Part shown: in pieces, positions 47,182 to 57,682 of the stretch
Position numbering within the stretch: the first letter of the stretch is position 1
Layout of the letters: every line of letters begins with the position of its first letter
Assembly: GCF_900143275.1 (NCBI RefSeq)
Contig: NZ_FSRO01000001.1
Span: 2,312,116-2,376,115, forward strand
Direction: 5' to 3'
Source of the DNA: Nitrosomonas cryotolerans ATCC 49181
Lineage (GTDB): Bacteria > Pseudomonadota > Gammaproteobacteria > Burkholderiales > Nitrosomonadaceae
DNA: 64,000 nt
Notes under the pieces: model-generated
Seen by the model: only the letters and a program-made list of their open reading frames with translations
The model's database searches: none
What the model was told of the DNA's origin: nothing
Translations under genes and position numbers: made by a program

Positions 47182-47630
47182 CAGTGCCGGCCAGTGCTGC
47201 CAAAACCGCTATCACCTCGACAACTTTGATCAAAATCATCAACCACATTAAAATCTACCTGTATGACAGGCACAATGACAAGCTGTGCAATACGCTCCAG
47301 TGGGTTCAGCTGAAACGAGTTTTGTCCACGATTCCAGCATGAAATGAGTATTTGCCCCTGATAATCTGAATCAATCAGACCTACCAGATTTCCCAATACA
47401 ATTCCAGACTTATGGCCTAATCCAGAGCGTGGCAATATCATCCCTACGAAATTGGGATCAGCAAGATGAATTGCAATACCCGTTGGAATCAGATTCGTTT
47501 CTCCTGGCTCTATAGTGACAGACTGATCAATACAGGCTCTTAAGTCTAACCCGGCAGAACCGGGAGTAGCATAAGCTGGAAGCTGGTCATTCAAACGTGA
47601 GTCAAGAATTTTTATGTCAATTTTTTTCAT
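47181..47630 (-). CDS. dut: dUTP diphosphatase
   Basis: About 149 residues from ATG 47630 ([13 protein letters not shown]); a start at 47660 would overlap coaBC further. The five trimeric dUTPase motifs are present, including [19 protein letters not shown] and GFGSTGRH at the C-terminus. Hydrolyses dUTP to dUMP, preventing uracil incorporation. Overlaps the end of coaBC by 14 nt, the standard operon order. Confidence 0.94.
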   Translation of the reverse strand: MKKIDIKILDSRLNDQLPAYATPGSAGLDLRACIDQSVTIEPGETNLIPTGIAIHLADPNFVGMILPRSGLGHKSGIVLGNLVGLIDSDYQGQILISCWNRGQNSFQLNPLERIAQLVIVPVIQVDFNVVDDFDQSCRGDSGFGSTGRH

Positions 47631-48849
47631 GTGTAATATCTTTGGATTTCTGTTTTTCATATAATTGTGCGATATGCCGAATTAAATGGCGCGCCTGATC
47701 GGCTTTGGGCGCTTGTGACAAATAATACTTACCTTCATCATCAAATAGAATCAAGGCGCTCTCGTCGGAACCTATGGCTCTCTGAGCCAGATTGGCAACA
47801 AGCAGCGGCAATTTCTTTTTGTGACGCTTAATTTCCGCATTTTTTTCCAGGTCTTCTGTTTCTGCTGCGAACCCGACACAAAAGGGAGCAGCTGGCAGAT
47901 TTGCCACATACATTAAGATATCCGGATTCGGTGTAAGCTCCAGCATAAGATTCTCATTTGTTTTCTTTATTTTCTGTTCTCTCTCTTTAACCACGCGATA
48001 ATCGGCTACTGCTGCAACACTGATAAAAATATCAGTATCCAGTATTTCTTTTTTCACCGCATTAAACATATCTCTCGCACTCACTACGCTGATCAATTTA
48101 GCGGATGCCGGAGGAGAGAGACATGTCGGCCCGGAAATTAGAGTAACCTTCGCACCTGCCTCTAGTGCAGCACGTGTTACTGCATAGCCCATTCTCCCAG
48201 AACTTAAATTGGTAATACCTCTTATGGCATCAATAGCTTCGTAAGTGGGGCCTGCGGTAACCAGAACATGTTTATCTCGCAGCAGGCCCGGTAATAATGC
48301 AATCTGTACCGTTTCTAGCAGCTCATATACTTCAAGCATACGGCCCATACCTACTTCACCACAAGCTTGTTCACCAGCAGCAGGACCCACTATTGTCACG
48401 CCCGCGCATTGCAATAATGCAAGATTGCGCTGAGTAGCTGAGTTTTCCCACATTTGTCGATTCATAGCAGGCGCGATTATCAATGGGCAATCACGAGCAA
48501 GACACAGTGTTGCTAATAAATCATCAGCCAATCCATGCGCTAATTTAGCGATAAAATTTGCGCTGGCGGGCGCAATCAGAATAGCATCCGCATTCCGCGA
48601 AAGATTAATATGCGCCATATTGTCAGTTGTATTGGTTGCCCATAAATCTGTAAATACCGGCTTACCCGTCAACGATTGCAGTGTCACTGGACCAACAAAA
48701 CGACAAGCCGATTCAGTCATTACTGTTTGTACATCTATACCACTCTGAACCAATAGTCGTGCCAATTCTGCAGCCTTATAAGCAGCTACGCCACCGGTGA
48801 TTCCGAACAATAAATGCTTACCCTTAAGCATGGATAGATTGGTCATCAT
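47617..48849 (-). CDS. coaBC: Bifunctional phosphopantothenoylcysteine decarboxylase/synthetase
   Basis: 410 residues. The N-terminal flavoprotein domain CoaC starts [15 protein letters not shown] and has APAMNRQMW and [10 protein letters not shown] (the catalytic Cys). The C-terminal CoaB domain has [15 protein letters not shown] and SSGRMGYA. It carries out two steps of coenzyme A synthesis. First gene of coaBC-dut-DUF192, divergent from radC across 240 bp. Confidence 0.95.
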   Translation of the reverse strand: MMTNLSMLKGKHLLFGITGGVAAYKAAELARLLVQSGIDVQTVMTESACRFVGPVTLQSLTGKPVFTDLWATNTTDNMAHINLSRNADAILIAPASANFIAKLAHGLADDLLATLCLARDCPLIIAPAMNRQMWENSATQRNLALLQCAGVTIVGPAAGEQACGEVGMGRMLEVYELLETVQIALLPGLLRDKHVLVTAGPTYEAIDAIRGITNLSSGRMGYAVTRAALEAGAKVTLISGPTCLSPPASAKLISVVSARDMFNAVKKEILDTDIFISVAAVADYRVVKEREQKIKKTNENLMLELTPNPDILMYVANLPAAPFCVGFAAETEDLEKNAEIKRHKKKLPLLVANLAQRAIGSDESALILFDDEGKYYLSQAPKADQARHLIRHIAQLYEKQKSKDITHEKN

Positions 48850-49087
48850 AATTTTAGAAGTAGGCTAATAATATATATGCTGTTAGCTGCATTATTCATT
48901 TTCTTTTTAGACAGCGGATAGTTTAACGAGTATTAGCAAACATATTTTGCTTTATTCTATTCAATATTACTGAATTGGATGCCGTAGTATTACAAAATTA
49001 CCAATCTCAATACTGATAGAAAATAATAAATTATTTTTTCACTTTTATAGTGTGTGTTTTTTAACTCAATAGTCCAACATTACTCAC

Positions 49088-49762
49088 ATGGCTATACCCG
49101 ACTGGCCTCAATCTGAACGTCCACGTGAAAAACTCTTGGCAAATGGTGCAGCAAGCCTTTCAGATACTGAACTATTAGCAATATTCTTGCGCACCGGCAT
49201 TACGGGCAAAAGTGCGGTGGACCTTGCAAGAGAGCTATTGCTGCATTTTGGTAACTTAACTAGCCTGTTCGCCGCACAGCAAAATGTTTTTTGTCAATTA
49301 CCAGGAATGGGAGCCGCAAAATATGCACAACTTCAAGCGGTATTAGAAATGGCACGTCGCGCTCTCAAAGAAGAGTTGAAGAGCAGAGATGTTATGAATT
49401 CTCCCGAGTTAGTACGTGATTTTCTACGTCTTTGTCTTAAAGATAAGCAACATGAGGTTTTCATAGGAATTTTCCTCGATGCCAGAAACCGTGCAATTGC
49501 TACCGAAGAATTATTTAGTGGCACACTTACCCAAGCTAGCGTTTATCCACGTGAAGTAGTTAAACGCGCATTATATTATAATGCGGCCGCAATAATTTTT
49601 GCTCATAATCATCCCTCTGGCGTAGCCGAACCCAGTCATGCCGATAAAATCTTAACTCAGTCGCTGAAACAAGCACTTGCATTAATTGATATAAAGGTCC
49701 TGGATCACTTTATTATTGGCAATGAGTCTACCATGTCATTTGCAGAACAAGGTCTGATTTAA
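49088..49762 (+). CDS. radC: RadC family JAMM-type protein
   Basis: 224 residues. N-terminal HhH-like part ([16 protein letters not shown] and [12 protein letters not shown]) then the JAB1/MPN metalloprotease-like domain with [14 protein letters not shown]. The family was named for a DNA repair phenotype later withdrawn; function remains unclear. Directly upstream of rpmB, the usual order. Confidence 0.92.
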   Translation: MAIPDWPQSERPREKLLANGAASLSDTELLAIFLRTGITGKSAVDLARELLLHFGNLTSLFAAQQNVFCQLPGMGAAKYAQLQAVLEMARRALKEELKSRDVMNSPELVRDFLRLCLKDKQHEVFIGIFLDARNRAIATEELFSGTLTQASVYPREVVKRALYYNAAAIIFAHNHPSGVAEPSHADKILTQSLKQALALIDIKVLDHFIIGNESTMSFAEQGLI

Positions 49763-49764
49763 TT

Positions 49765-49793
49765 TTGGGAAATCTTCTTAATCGGGATATAAT
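49765..49793 (+). promoter_or_regulatory. Sigma-70 type promoter of rpmB-rpmG
   Basis: -35 TTGGGA at 49765-49770, 17-bp spacer, -10 TATAAT at 49788-49793, about 32 bp before the rpmB start. It begins right after the radC stop codon, so the ribosomal genes can be transcribed independently of radC. Confidence 0.55.
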
Positions 49794-49824
49794 AAGCCCT
49801 TTTCAGAATTCTGGAGTACGTATT

Positions 49825-50061
49825 ATGGCACGAGTATGTGAAATTACTGGCAAAAAACCAATGTCAGGCCACCACGTTTCCCACGCTAACAACAAAACCA
49901 AACGACGCTTTTTACCTAATCTACAGAACCGCAAGTTTTGGGTAGGGAGTGAAAATCGTTGGATTAATTTGCGTTTATCTAATGCTGCATTGCGTACAAT
50001 AGATAAAAATGGTATCGATGCTGTATTGGCTAAAATGCGTTTACAAGGTAAAAGCATCTAA
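49825..50061 (+). CDS. rpmB: 50S ribosomal protein L28
   Basis: 78 residues from the ATG at 49825 ([20 protein letters not shown]), the standard L28 length; longer in-frame starts upstream are not used. GGAG lies 8 nt before the ATG. Structural protein of the large subunit. Confidence 0.97.
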   Translation: MARVCEITGKKPMSGHHVSHANNKTKRRFLPNLQNRKFWVGSENRWINLRLSNAALRTIDKNGIDAVLAKMRLQGKSI

Positions 50062-50117
50062 ACCTCTAAAGTCCCAATCAGTATTAACAGTCACTTGGTA
50101 AGTTAAGGAGTATCACT

Positions 50118-50273
50118 ATGCGCGAAAAGATAAAGCTTGAATCCTCCGCCGGGACAGGACATTTCTACACAACCACTAAAAATAAACGTGCAAATCCAGA
50201 GAAAATAGAGATCATGAAATTTGATCCAACTGTACGCAAGCACGTAAAATATAAAGAGACAAAGCTAAAATAG
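50118..50273 (+). CDS. rpmG: 50S ribosomal protein L33
   Basis: 51 residues ([20 protein letters not shown]...), the normal length of L33 and the usual partner of rpmB. AAGGAG sits 9 nt upstream. This copy lacks the CxxC zinc pairs of the Cys-plus form. Ends just before a strong terminator. Confidence 0.97.
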   Translation: MREKIKLESSAGTGHFYTTTKNKRANPEKIEIMKFDPTVRKHVKYKETKLK

Positions 50274-50278
50274 AAATA

Positions 50279-50306
50279 AAAAAGCCTGCTATTAGCAGGC
50301 TTTTTT
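50279..50306 (+). terminator. Rho-independent terminator of rpmB-rpmG
   Basis: Stem AAAGCCTGCT / AGCAGGCTTT with a 3-nt loop followed by TTTT, 6 nt after the rpmG stop. Preceded by A-run, so it may also work for the opposite strand desaturase gene. Confidence 0.9.
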
Positions 50307-50325
50307 ATTTCTATTCAACTATCCG

Positions 50326-51516
50326 TTATGCATAACATCGCAATCTCTGAGAAAAAGTTTTAAGTACCTCAATACCGCTTTCCTCTGCACGACGACACCA
50401 ATCCTCCAACTGTTTTACCAATTCATCCTTAGATGCAGCAGAACGTTGCCAAATTGTAGCAAGCTCATCGCGCATCGTATAAACCTTATCGAGTGTTTTT
50501 GCTTCACTTAAAACTTGATTCAGCTTAACACGCTCATGCTCCTGCAAGGTTTTAGAATCAGCCAATACCCAACGTTTCAACGTGGGATGATCTATCCCAT
50601 AGTGTACTGCCGCTTCTTTCAAATCATCAATTTCTTTCGCAAATGTCGCTTTAAGTGACTGTGTATATTTCGCAAGTACTTCGTAACGATGAGAAATAAC
50701 AGCCTGTAATGTATCAATATCGCACTGAGTTTTTGCTTTATCAAGGCGTAATTTAGGTGCAATTTTTTTCACCTTAGCCAGCCCCATTGTTTCTAAAATA
50801 CGAATATACATCCAGCCAATATCAAATTCATACCATTTATTAGATAAGCGCGCCGATGTAGCATACGCGTGATGGTTATTATGCAGCTCTTCACCACCGA
50901 TTAAAATTCCCCAGGGAACTATATTTCGACTCGCATCTTCTGCCTGAAAATTACGATAACCCCAATAATGACCAACACCATTAATAATGCCTGCAGCCGT
51001 AATAGGTGCCCACATCATCTGGACTGCCCATATGGTAATCCCTATGGGACCAAACAAAAGAACATCAATAATCAGCATGCTTGCAACACCCATGACACTA
51101 CGCTTGCTATAAATATTACGTTCCATCCAGTCATCAGGTGTTCCATATCCATATCTTTCCAATGTTTCTTTATTTTTGGATTCTATGCGATACAGCTCTG
51201 ACCCTTCGCTTAAGACTTTCTTTATACCGTAAATTATTGGGCTATGCGGATCCTCTTCTGTTTCACACTTTGCATGATGCTTACGGTGAACCGCTGTCCA
51301 TTCCTTAGTAACCATACCCGTCGTTAGCCATAACCAGAAACGAAAAAAATGACTCGGAATAGCATGCAGCTCTAATGCTCTATGTGCAGAATGACGATGC
51401 AAATAAATAGTTATACTAGCAATTGTAATATGTGTAAAAATCAACATAACAACGATGTACCCCCACCAGGGCAAATCGATAACTCCTGAAATTAAATCAA
51501 GAAATTCTGAAATCAT
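50326..51516 (-). CDS. Membrane fatty acid desaturase (acyl-CoA/acyl-lipid delta-9 type)
   Basis: 396 residues. The three His boxes of the desaturase fold are HRHSAH, HRKHH and HNNHH, and four membrane segments precede and separate them. Introduces a double bond in fatty acyl chains, adjusting membrane fluidity. The last ~120 residues form a helical, charged extension beyond the catalytic core (from about KIAPKLRLDKAKTQ). Electron donor unknown. Confidence 0.87.
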   Translation of the reverse strand: MISEFLDLISGVIDLPWWGYIVVMLIFTHITIASITIYLHRHSAHRALELHAIPSHFFRFWLWLTTGMVTKEWTAVHRKHHAKCETEEDPHSPIIYGIKKVLSEGSELYRIESKNKETLERYGYGTPDDWMERNIYSKRSVMGVASMLIIDVLLFGPIGITIWAVQMMWAPITAAGIINGVGHYWGYRNFQAEDASRNIVPWGILIGGEELHNNHHAYATSARLSNKWYEFDIGWMYIRILETMGLAKVKKIAPKLRLDKAKTQCDIDTLQAVISHRYEVLAKYTQSLKATFAKEIDDLKEAAVHYGIDHPTLKRWVLADSKTLQEHERVKLNQVLSEAKTLDKVYTMRDELATIWQRSAASKDELVKQLEDWCRRAEESGIEVLKTFSQRLRCYA

Positions 51517-51930
51517 TTAATTAAAATCCTTCTAAAAAAACCTCTAAAAAGAGATAGGCGTATCCAAATTTAAAGGTAAACTAATGCATAGTCAAGAAAT
51601 TCTGTTAACAAAATACATACATCCTACATACATCTTTTTAAACCAACAACTATAAGTCTCCTGTTTACATCATTCCAAGCCATTCATAAAAAATAGTCAA
51701 ACCTCTGGTTCATTTCTCAAGCAAGCCATTTGGTTTTCTCATCCACTCTCAAGAAGTTTAGTCTTGCCGTACCGCAGGATTAGTTTAACAGGATTTATCT
51801 CTATCCTAAGAAATCAAACCCTTATTGCTTCTTATTAGTCAATATATATCTAATACCGAATTCCATGTAACTCTAAAAGCACATGTCTATGAGAATACAA
51901 AACTAAAAATAGTTCCATTTCCCATATATT
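51517..51930. other. Intergenic region
   Basis: About 410 bp of AT-rich sequence between the desaturase and the pseudouridine synthase gene. No ORF, repeat or convincing terminator seen; it should contain the desaturase promoter. Confidence 0.4.
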
Positions 51931-52479
51931 TCAGAATAAATGATCTTGCATACGCCATTCACCGGGCGCAATACCCTGCAACGTATATTGGCCAATAGCA
52001 TAACGAATCAACCGCAATGTAGGAAAAAATACGGCTGCCGTCATACGCCGTACCTGGCGATTCTTACCTTCAGAAAGTACAAGTTCCATCCAGGATGTTG
52101 GAATATTCTTACGAAAACGAATGGGCGGAATACGTGGCCAAAGGTCATCCGGTTGATTCATCAAACACGATTGAGCAGGTTTTGTCTTAAAATCCTTTAA
52201 AACTACCCCCTGACGCAATTTTCTTAATGCGGCCTGGTTTAACAAGCCTTCTACCTGCACCCAATACGTTTTAGGCAATTTATATTTTGGATTACTGATT
52301 CTGCTCTGTAATTTACCATCATCTGTCAGTAATACCAGCCCCTCACTATCTGCATCCAGTCTTCCAGCCGGATAAAAATTAGGTAAAGGAATAAAATCTT
52401 TTAAGGATTGATGACCCGTCTGGGTTGAAAACTGACAGACCACACCATAAGGTTTATTAAACAGAATTAAGCGAGGCAT
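51931..52479 (-). CDS. rluE: RluE-type 23S rRNA pseudouridine synthase
   Basis: 182 residues of the RsuA/RluB/E/F group lacking an S4 domain. The catalytic Asp is in AGRLDADSEGL, and the opening LILFNKPYGVVCQFS is typical of RluE. Expected to modify a single uridine of 23S rRNA. Short for the family but complete. Confidence 0.83.
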   Translation of the reverse strand: MPRLILFNKPYGVVCQFSTQTGHQSLKDFIPLPNFYPAGRLDADSEGLVLLTDDGKLQSRISNPKYKLPKTYWVQVEGLLNQAALRKLRQGVVLKDFKTKPAQSCLMNQPDDLWPRIPPIRFRKNIPTSWMELVLSEGKNRQVRRMTAAVFFPTLRLIRYAIGQYTLQGIAPGEWRMQDHLF

Positions 52480-52549
52480 ACCTTAGCTGATGTTTCCAGA
52501 AGGAGACGGCAAAATACCTTACCATCATTGTATCAATGTTATTGATAGC

Positions 52550-53002
52550 TCATAACATTTCAGGAGAGATGACTGTGCGCAATACAGTTTGAGCAACACC
52601 TTGCCTGGATTTATAACTAAACCACCATATCGCACCCTTTTTGAAACTCACGTTCATACTTTTATTTGACATTAATAAAGCGGCTGTCTCTCCCAACGTG
52701 GGCTGATGACCCACGATTAAAACAGTCTTATCTGCATGAGGCCAATCAGCAATAGTAAGAATCATACTTGCATCAGCACCCGGGCCAATCTCGCTCATCG
52801 TCTCAAAATTATTTTTGAATGCCATTGCGGTTTGCTGAGTACGCTGAGCAGGACTGACAATAACACGTGTATCTTCTGGTAATCTTAATTTAAGCCAATC
52901 AGCCATACTTTTAGCTTGGTTCAATCCCTTATTAGTAAGTTTGCGCGCTGTATCGGGCACCCCATCCTCAGCCTCGGCATGGCGCCATAGAATCAATTCC
53001 AT
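52550..53002 (-). CDS. sixA: SixA-type phosphohistidine phosphatase
   Basis: About 150 residues from ATG 53002 (MELILWRHAEAEDG), supported by AGGAAG about 8 nt upstream; a longer start at 53029 is less likely. The RHAE box contains the nucleophilic His, and GHQPTLGETAALL carries the second His. Dephosphorylates phosphohistidine on signalling proteins (histidine-phosphatase superfamily). Confidence 0.82.
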   Translation of the reverse strand: MELILWRHAEAEDGVPDTARKLTNKGLNQAKSMADWLKLRLPEDTRVIVSPAQRTQQTAMAFKNNFETMSEIGPGADASMILTIADWPHADKTVLIVGHQPTLGETAALLMSNKSMNVSFKKGAIWWFSYKSRQGVAQTVLRTVISPEML

Positions 53003-53092
53003 AACATTTCTTCCTATAAATTGAAACATACAAAGTCATTTACAGTACACGACAGGTTTAATATCCTCGCCCACTATAGTCAAATTTATTAC

Positions 53093-53377
53093 TTATTTGA
53101 ACAGAACATTGGGTTCATGAGCAGATTGCTGAATTTTAATCACTTTATGACGAGATTTATGACCTTGTTTAAGAGTTACCTGACATAACGGTACATTAAA
53201 ATTCTTAGCAAGAAATCTCAGTAACGCCGCATTTGCTTTACCTTCCACTGGTGGCGCGGCCAGTTTTATTTTCAAGGCATTACCGTGTAATCCTACCACT
53301 TCAGTACATCTTGCTCCCGTCTGTATATGCAATGTTAAAAAAAGATTATTAGCATTATCACTGCGATACCAGCTCAT
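53093..53377 (-). CDS. yggU: DUF167 family protein (YggU)
   Basis: 94 residues with the typical KIKLAAPPVEGKANAALLRFLA core and the C-terminal GHKSRHKVIKI. Small basic alpha/beta protein of unknown function, encoded next to yggT and proC in many proteobacteria. Confidence 0.9.
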   Translation of the reverse strand: MSWYRSDNANNLFLTLHIQTGARCTEVVGLHGNALKIKLAAPPVEGKANAALLRFLAKNFNVPLCQVTLKQGHKSRHKVIKIQQSAHEPNVLFK

Positions 53378-53385
53378 TAAGTTTA

Positions 53386-53961
53386 TCAGAACAAGGTGGT
53401 GTAAATTTCCAATTGCGTGTTACCCACTATTATCAGTAGCAACTGAATAACAATCAGCGCAAACAATGGCGATAGATCAATATTGGCAATAGGTGGAATA
53501 TATTTCCGAAAAACATCTAAGAATGGCCGAGTAAAGCCATCCAAAATGGGTGCTAATGGGCTCTGTGGGTTAACCCAAGATAATACTGCCTGCAGTATTA
53601 TCATCACTAACACAATGTAGAGCGTCATTTTAATGATTTCCACCAAAGCTAATAACGCCATTATACTGAATGTGCTTCCGATATTAGCACCCAAGTTACC
53701 ACCCTGCAGCACATAGATACTTGTCACAATAATACATTGCGACAACCAAGCCAGTAATAATGTAGACAGATCCATACCACCCAAACCGGGAATCAATCGA
53801 CGGGTGGGACGCACAATAAAATCGGTAACCGCAATAAGGAAACTAGATAGCGAGCTATAATAAGGTATACGTAACAATTGCAAATAAAAACGTAACAACA
53901 ATGCTAAAGAAAATAAACCTAATACTGTATCCAGAAGAAAAATTAAAATCTGATTGGACAT
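53386..53961 (-). CDS. yggT: YggT family integral membrane protein
   Basis: About 191 residues from ATG 53961 with two repeats of the YggT fold, each ending in a P-rich motif (FIVRPTRRLIPGLGGMDLS and RPFLDVFRKYIPPIANIDLS). The family is a small inner-membrane protein linked to osmotic or cell-division functions in some species. 8 bp upstream of yggU and 40 bp downstream of proC. Confidence 0.9.
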   Translation of the reverse strand: MSNQILIFLLDTVLGLFSLALLLRFYLQLLRIPYYSSLSSFLIAVTDFIVRPTRRLIPGLGGMDLSTLLLAWLSQCIIVTSIYVLQGGNLGANIGSTFSIMALLALVEIIKMTLYIVLVMIILQAVLSWVNPQSPLAPILDGFTRPFLDVFRKYIPPIANIDLSPLFALIVIQLLLIIVGNTQLEIYTTLF

Positions 53962-53999
53962 ATCGTTTCCCAAATGAACTATAATCTGACGTTTAAAGC

Positions 54000-54812
54000 T
54001 TATTTTTTACTAAATTCGTCACTCAGTTCCTGTGAGCGTTCACTTGCAGCATGAACAGCACGTATAATTCCGGACTTAACGCCATTCTTCTCCATAGTTT
54101 GTATCGCACGTTCAGTAGTGCCGTTTTTTGAGGTAACCCGGGCACGCAAAACAGCCACATCTTCTCTACTTTGATCTGCCAATTTGGTCGCACCAAAAAA
54201 AGTCTGTAAAGTTAACTCTCTAGCCTGCTCGACTGTCAAACCGAGTTCCATTCCCGCCTGTTGCATTGATTCAATAAAATAGAATATATAGGCAGGACCA
54301 CTGCCAGAAATAGCTGTGACACTATGCAACATCTCTTCCTGCTCTACCCAAACAACAGAACCCACAGCAGCCAATATCATTTCTGCATTTTCCTTATCCC
54401 GTATCTCTATACCAGAGGGGGCAAAAAGGCCTGTTACACCCAAGCGCACCAGTGCAGGAGTGTTAGGCATAGCACGTATCACGCGTCCATATCCGCCTAG
54501 CCAACGCACAATATCAGTAGTACGAATACCGGCAGCAATAGAAATAATCAAATGATCCTTGAGTAACGGTGTTAACTGTCTTGTTAACTCAAAAAGCTGT
54601 TGCGGCTTTATTGATAGCAGAACAACATCACTATCGGCAATACCCACATCCAGTTCTGCTGTCGCCAATATATTAAATTCACTTGCTATTTTCTCCCTGC
54701 TTTCATCATTTATTTCCACGACACAAAGTTGTGAAGCAGAATAGCCTTGCTGCAATAATCCACTGATTAAAGCAGAAGCCATATTTCCGCCACCAATAAA
54801 AGTTATCTTCAT
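54000..54812 (-). CDS. proC: Pyrroline-5-carboxylate reductase
   Basis: 270 residues. Rossmann fold start ITFIGGGNMASALISGL and the C-terminal signature HSVTAISGSGPAYIFYFIE. Last step of proline synthesis, reducing pyrroline-5-carboxylate with NAD(P)H. In the proC-yggT-yggU cluster. Confidence 0.95.
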   Translation of the reverse strand: MKITFIGGGNMASALISGLLQQGYSASQLCVVEINDESREKIASEFNILATAELDVGIADSDVVLLSIKPQQLFELTRQLTPLLKDHLIISIAAGIRTTDIVRWLGGYGRVIRAMPNTPALVRLGVTGLFAPSGIEIRDKENAEMILAAVGSVVWVEQEEMLHSVTAISGSGPAYIFYFIESMQQAGMELGLTVEQARELTLQTFFGATKLADQSREDVAVLRARVTSKNGTTERAIQTMEKNGVKSGIIRAVHAASERSQELSDEFSKK

Positions 54813-54874
54813 TTAGTTACCGCCATTAATAAAAAGCTTGTGATCATGCATATTACATAGCAATTCCGTATCAC

Positions 54875-55702
54875 TCATCGCTGACACTTTGAGCAATAAA
54901 AACTGGAACGCTGTCCTTGCTTTATCTGTTTAATAGTTGTCTCACATTTCCGGCATGCTTGTCCAGTCCGGCCATATACATAATATTGTTGTTGGAAATA
55001 ACCTGCATTGCCATTATGATCGACGAAATCACGCAAGCTGCTACCACCTGTTTCAATTGCCAGCCTCAATACTTCTTTTACTTCTTGCGTTAATTTCCCA
55101 TAACGATTTATTCCCACTCTGCCCACAGCAATTTTGGGATTAATCCCCGCTCGAAACAAAGCCTCATTTGCATAAATATTACCGACACCCACAACTATTC
55201 GATTATTCATTAACATTTCCTTGATGCTGGTGCGACAGCCACGTGTTTTTTTATACAACAAATCTTCATTAAAGGCTGTAGTAAACGGTTCAGGCCCAAG
55301 ATTCACGAATAGTCGATGACTTGCTATTTCTCCCGTTTCCCATAGAACTGCGCCAAAACGACGCGGATCCCTCAAACGTAGAATAGTACCGTTACCCATA
55401 ATCAGATCAAAATGATCATGCTTCTGCGGCAAATACGAAGACTGAGTGGTTGCAAATTGTAATCGCAAGCTTCCAGACATACCCAAATGCAGAATTAAAG
55501 TGCCGGTACCACAATTAAATAAAAGATATTTTGCGCGGCGTGTAATAGCATGAATTTTCAAACCGACCAATATTTTTGTCAAATCAGCCGGTATTGGCCA
55601 ACGCAAATTTGGATTGCGTATTACTACACCTGCTATACACTGGCCAACTAAATAAGGTGTAATACCGCGTCGCGTTACTTCTACTTCAGGTAATTCAGGC
55701 AT
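54875..55702 (-). CDS. mutM: Formamidopyrimidine-DNA glycosylase
   Basis: About 275 residues starting [14 protein letters not shown] at ATG 55702; the N-terminal Pro is the nucleophile after Met removal. H2TH part and the C-terminal zinc finger (CRKC ... CSKC) are present. Removes oxidised purines such as 8-oxoguanine. Confidence 0.95.
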   Translation of the reverse strand: MPELPEVEVTRRGITPYLVGQCIAGVVIRNPNLRWPIPADLTKILVGLKIHAITRRAKYLLFNCGTGTLILHLGMSGSLRLQFATTQSSYLPQKHDHFDLIMGNGTILRLRDPRRFGAVLWETGEIASHRLFVNLGPEPFTTAFNEDLLYKKTRGCRTSIKEMLMNNRIVVGVGNIYANEALFRAGINPKIAVGRVGINRYGKLTQEVKEVLRLAIETGGSSLRDFVDHNGNAGYFQQQYYVYGRTGQACRKCETTIKQIKQGQRSSFYCSKCQR

Positions 55703-56039
55703 CAATTATCTAAAAATTTATGGTCATTCAGTTTTGTGTCACAAGGATTAATCGCTTGCCCAGATCAATGGAAAAATAATACTTTATCTCTTCATCAATG
55801 CATAACAGGTATCGATTCAGGCTTATTCTTTCGGATTTTTAATCTAATTGCTTGTGTACCTATTCTGATTTAATCTGCATCATCCAAATTTTTTATTCGA
55901 AGCTAATACAAGTTCAGTTGCAGCAGTCGATTGATACATTTTAACCCGCAGTTAATTTCGCTGCGAGTAAGCGCTTGCAGGATGTTGTTAAGTTATATCC
56001 CATTTTCCATCTTGTTAATTAGCATTAAAGCTACCAAAT
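55703..56039. other. Intergenic region left of the DUF4340-like remnant
   Basis: Nothing coding can be supported; it may hold further decayed parts of the same lost gene and the mutM promoter. Confidence 0.3.
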
Positions 56040-56190
56040 TCAAAGTAGTCCAGAATCTGTCTCATTTTGCTTAGCCTGAGAAGGCGCGGTCAGGCACCAA
56101 CGATCATCTCCTTTCTTTGGCACTATATCTGCTTCTAATTCCACAATATGAATAGTCTGCGTCACTTGCAACAAAAGGAGAGTTATTTCA
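56040..56190 (-). pseudogene. Remnant resembling a DUF4340 protein
   Basis: A 47-codon minus-strand frame without a start (in-frame stop at its 5' end) reads VTQTIHIVELEADIV then DDRWCLTAPSQAKQNE and stops at 56040. This resembles the early part of DUF4340 proteins (a hydrophobic strand followed by WxLTAP...A). DUF4340 genes normally follow the gldG-like gene of this ABC cluster, which is exactly this position. Probably a decayed third or fourth member of the cluster. Confidence 0.4.
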
Positions 56191-56302
56191 TATTGCTATT
56201 TATTTTGAAACTGAGGCTTAAGATAAGATGATGCTAAAAAGTCAACAGCTGTGGCCAACATCATTAGATTAATCTGAGCATAATATATCATCAATTGATT
56301 CT

Positions 56303-57658
56303 TTACCTGCTTCGACGCCACCAGATATAGATTCCACTCACCAGGAACAATAATGGCAGCACAATAAGGAAACCAACCACCAATACCGTAAGCATTGATT
56401 CGCTTAAAACCAAGCTACGATCATGCGTTGCGCGAGGTTGAATAGCAATAAGATTTTCATCACCAGCGAGCCAGTTAATCAGATTAATACCAAAATCCAG
56501 ATTATTGCCGTTACCCAAATAGGTATTAGCCAGAAAATGTCCACTACCAACAACCACGATACGTTGTTCACGATCTTCTACTATACGAGTCAATGCGACC
56601 GCAATACGAATGGGACCAGCCACATCGCGCATGGGATCAAAAGATATATCATGATCCAGTTCGTCACTTTCTACCCAGCCATGCTGCGCTACTTCAACCA
56701 GTGAGATATTCTTCCAATCATCACTTTCATTAACCGTTATCTGGCGAGCAAAAGGAAATACGGTAATATAATCAAAATGATCGGTAATAGGATGCCGCCC
56801 GTAGCTTGCACCGAGCGCAAACGTAATCGGTGCATTGAGCTGTTTCGCACGGGGATCAACGACTACGCCGGGAATAAGCATCAAATGCAACTTCTCTGCT
56901 AATGGTAATAAACCGCGTAACGGTTCCTGATCGACCAGCCATAGCAAATTACCGCCCTGTTCAATATAGGCAAGCAGCTTCGCTACTTCTCCTTCCATGA
57001 GATCTGCTTGTGGTGAAGCGATGATGAGCGTACTGATATCGCTTGGAATATCCGGCTCCATAACAAGATTTAGCGCCTGGCTCTTGAAACCATTTACCAG
57101 CAATTGTCTGCCAAATTCTCCTAAATCATGATTGGCATCGCCATCCAGTTTGCGCTCGCCATGGCCAGTAAGCCCCATTACTCGTTTTTCTCCAGAACGA
57201 GCAAGTCGCATGAGTACATTAGTAAATGCCTGCTCATTAATCACAGTAAGATACTCGCGTCTATCATTAAATGTAATCACCATCTCACCGTTAACACTCA
57301 CTCCTGCAGCTTTTGCCAATTCTGGCCGCTCGGCCGGATCAATAAACGTTAACATCACATCAGGCTTAGCGCGCTGATAAAGCAGTACGAAGTTACTGAT
57401 AATCTGACGTATATCACCAAATTCTACATGCTGCTTTGTGGCGTAAGCAGTCACCTTAACCGGGCCATTCAACTTCTCTAGTATTTCAATACTTGCCTGA
57501 CTCAAGCTATTACGGCCATTCTGACTAACATCCCACTGTACACGAGTTTTCAATGCCAAATAACCCAGTAATGCAACCAGAAATAACAATAGCAATATGG
57601 CAAATACACTATTTTTCAGTAATAAATGCGAACGTAATTTTCCACCGATTATGTTCAT
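56303..57658 (-). CDS. GldG-like ABC-associated protein
   Basis: 451 residues with one N-terminal and one C-terminal helix (about 17-37 and 420-445) around a large extracytoplasmic domain. The start DVSQNGRNSLSQASIEILEKLNGPVKVTAYA is typical of the ABC-type uncharacterised transport auxiliary (GldG) family. Works with the permease and ATPase encoded just upstream; transported substrate unknown. In gliding bacteria homologues belong to the gliding machinery, but in proteobacteria this role does not apply. Confidence 0.8.
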   Translation of the reverse strand: MNIIGGKLRSHLLLKNSVFAILLLLFLVALLGYLALKTRVQWDVSQNGRNSLSQASIEILEKLNGPVKVTAYATKQHVEFGDIRQIISNFVLLYQRAKPDVMLTFIDPAERPELAKAAGVSVNGEMVITFNDRREYLTVINEQAFTNVLMRLARSGEKRVMGLTGHGERKLDGDANHDLGEFGRQLLVNGFKSQALNLVMEPDIPSDISTLIIASPQADLMEGEVAKLLAYIEQGGNLLWLVDQEPLRGLLPLAEKLHLMLIPGVVVDPRAKQLNAPITFALGASYGRHPITDHFDYITVFPFARQITVNESDDWKNISLVEVAQHGWVESDELDHDISFDPMRDVAGPIRIAVALTRIVEDREQRIVVVGSGHFLANTYLGNGNNLDFGINLINWLAGDENLIAIQPRATHDRSLVLSESMLTVLVVGFLIVLPLLFLVSGIYIWWRRSR

Positions 57659-57682
57659 TTAAATAGCTATCAAAATGCTAAC

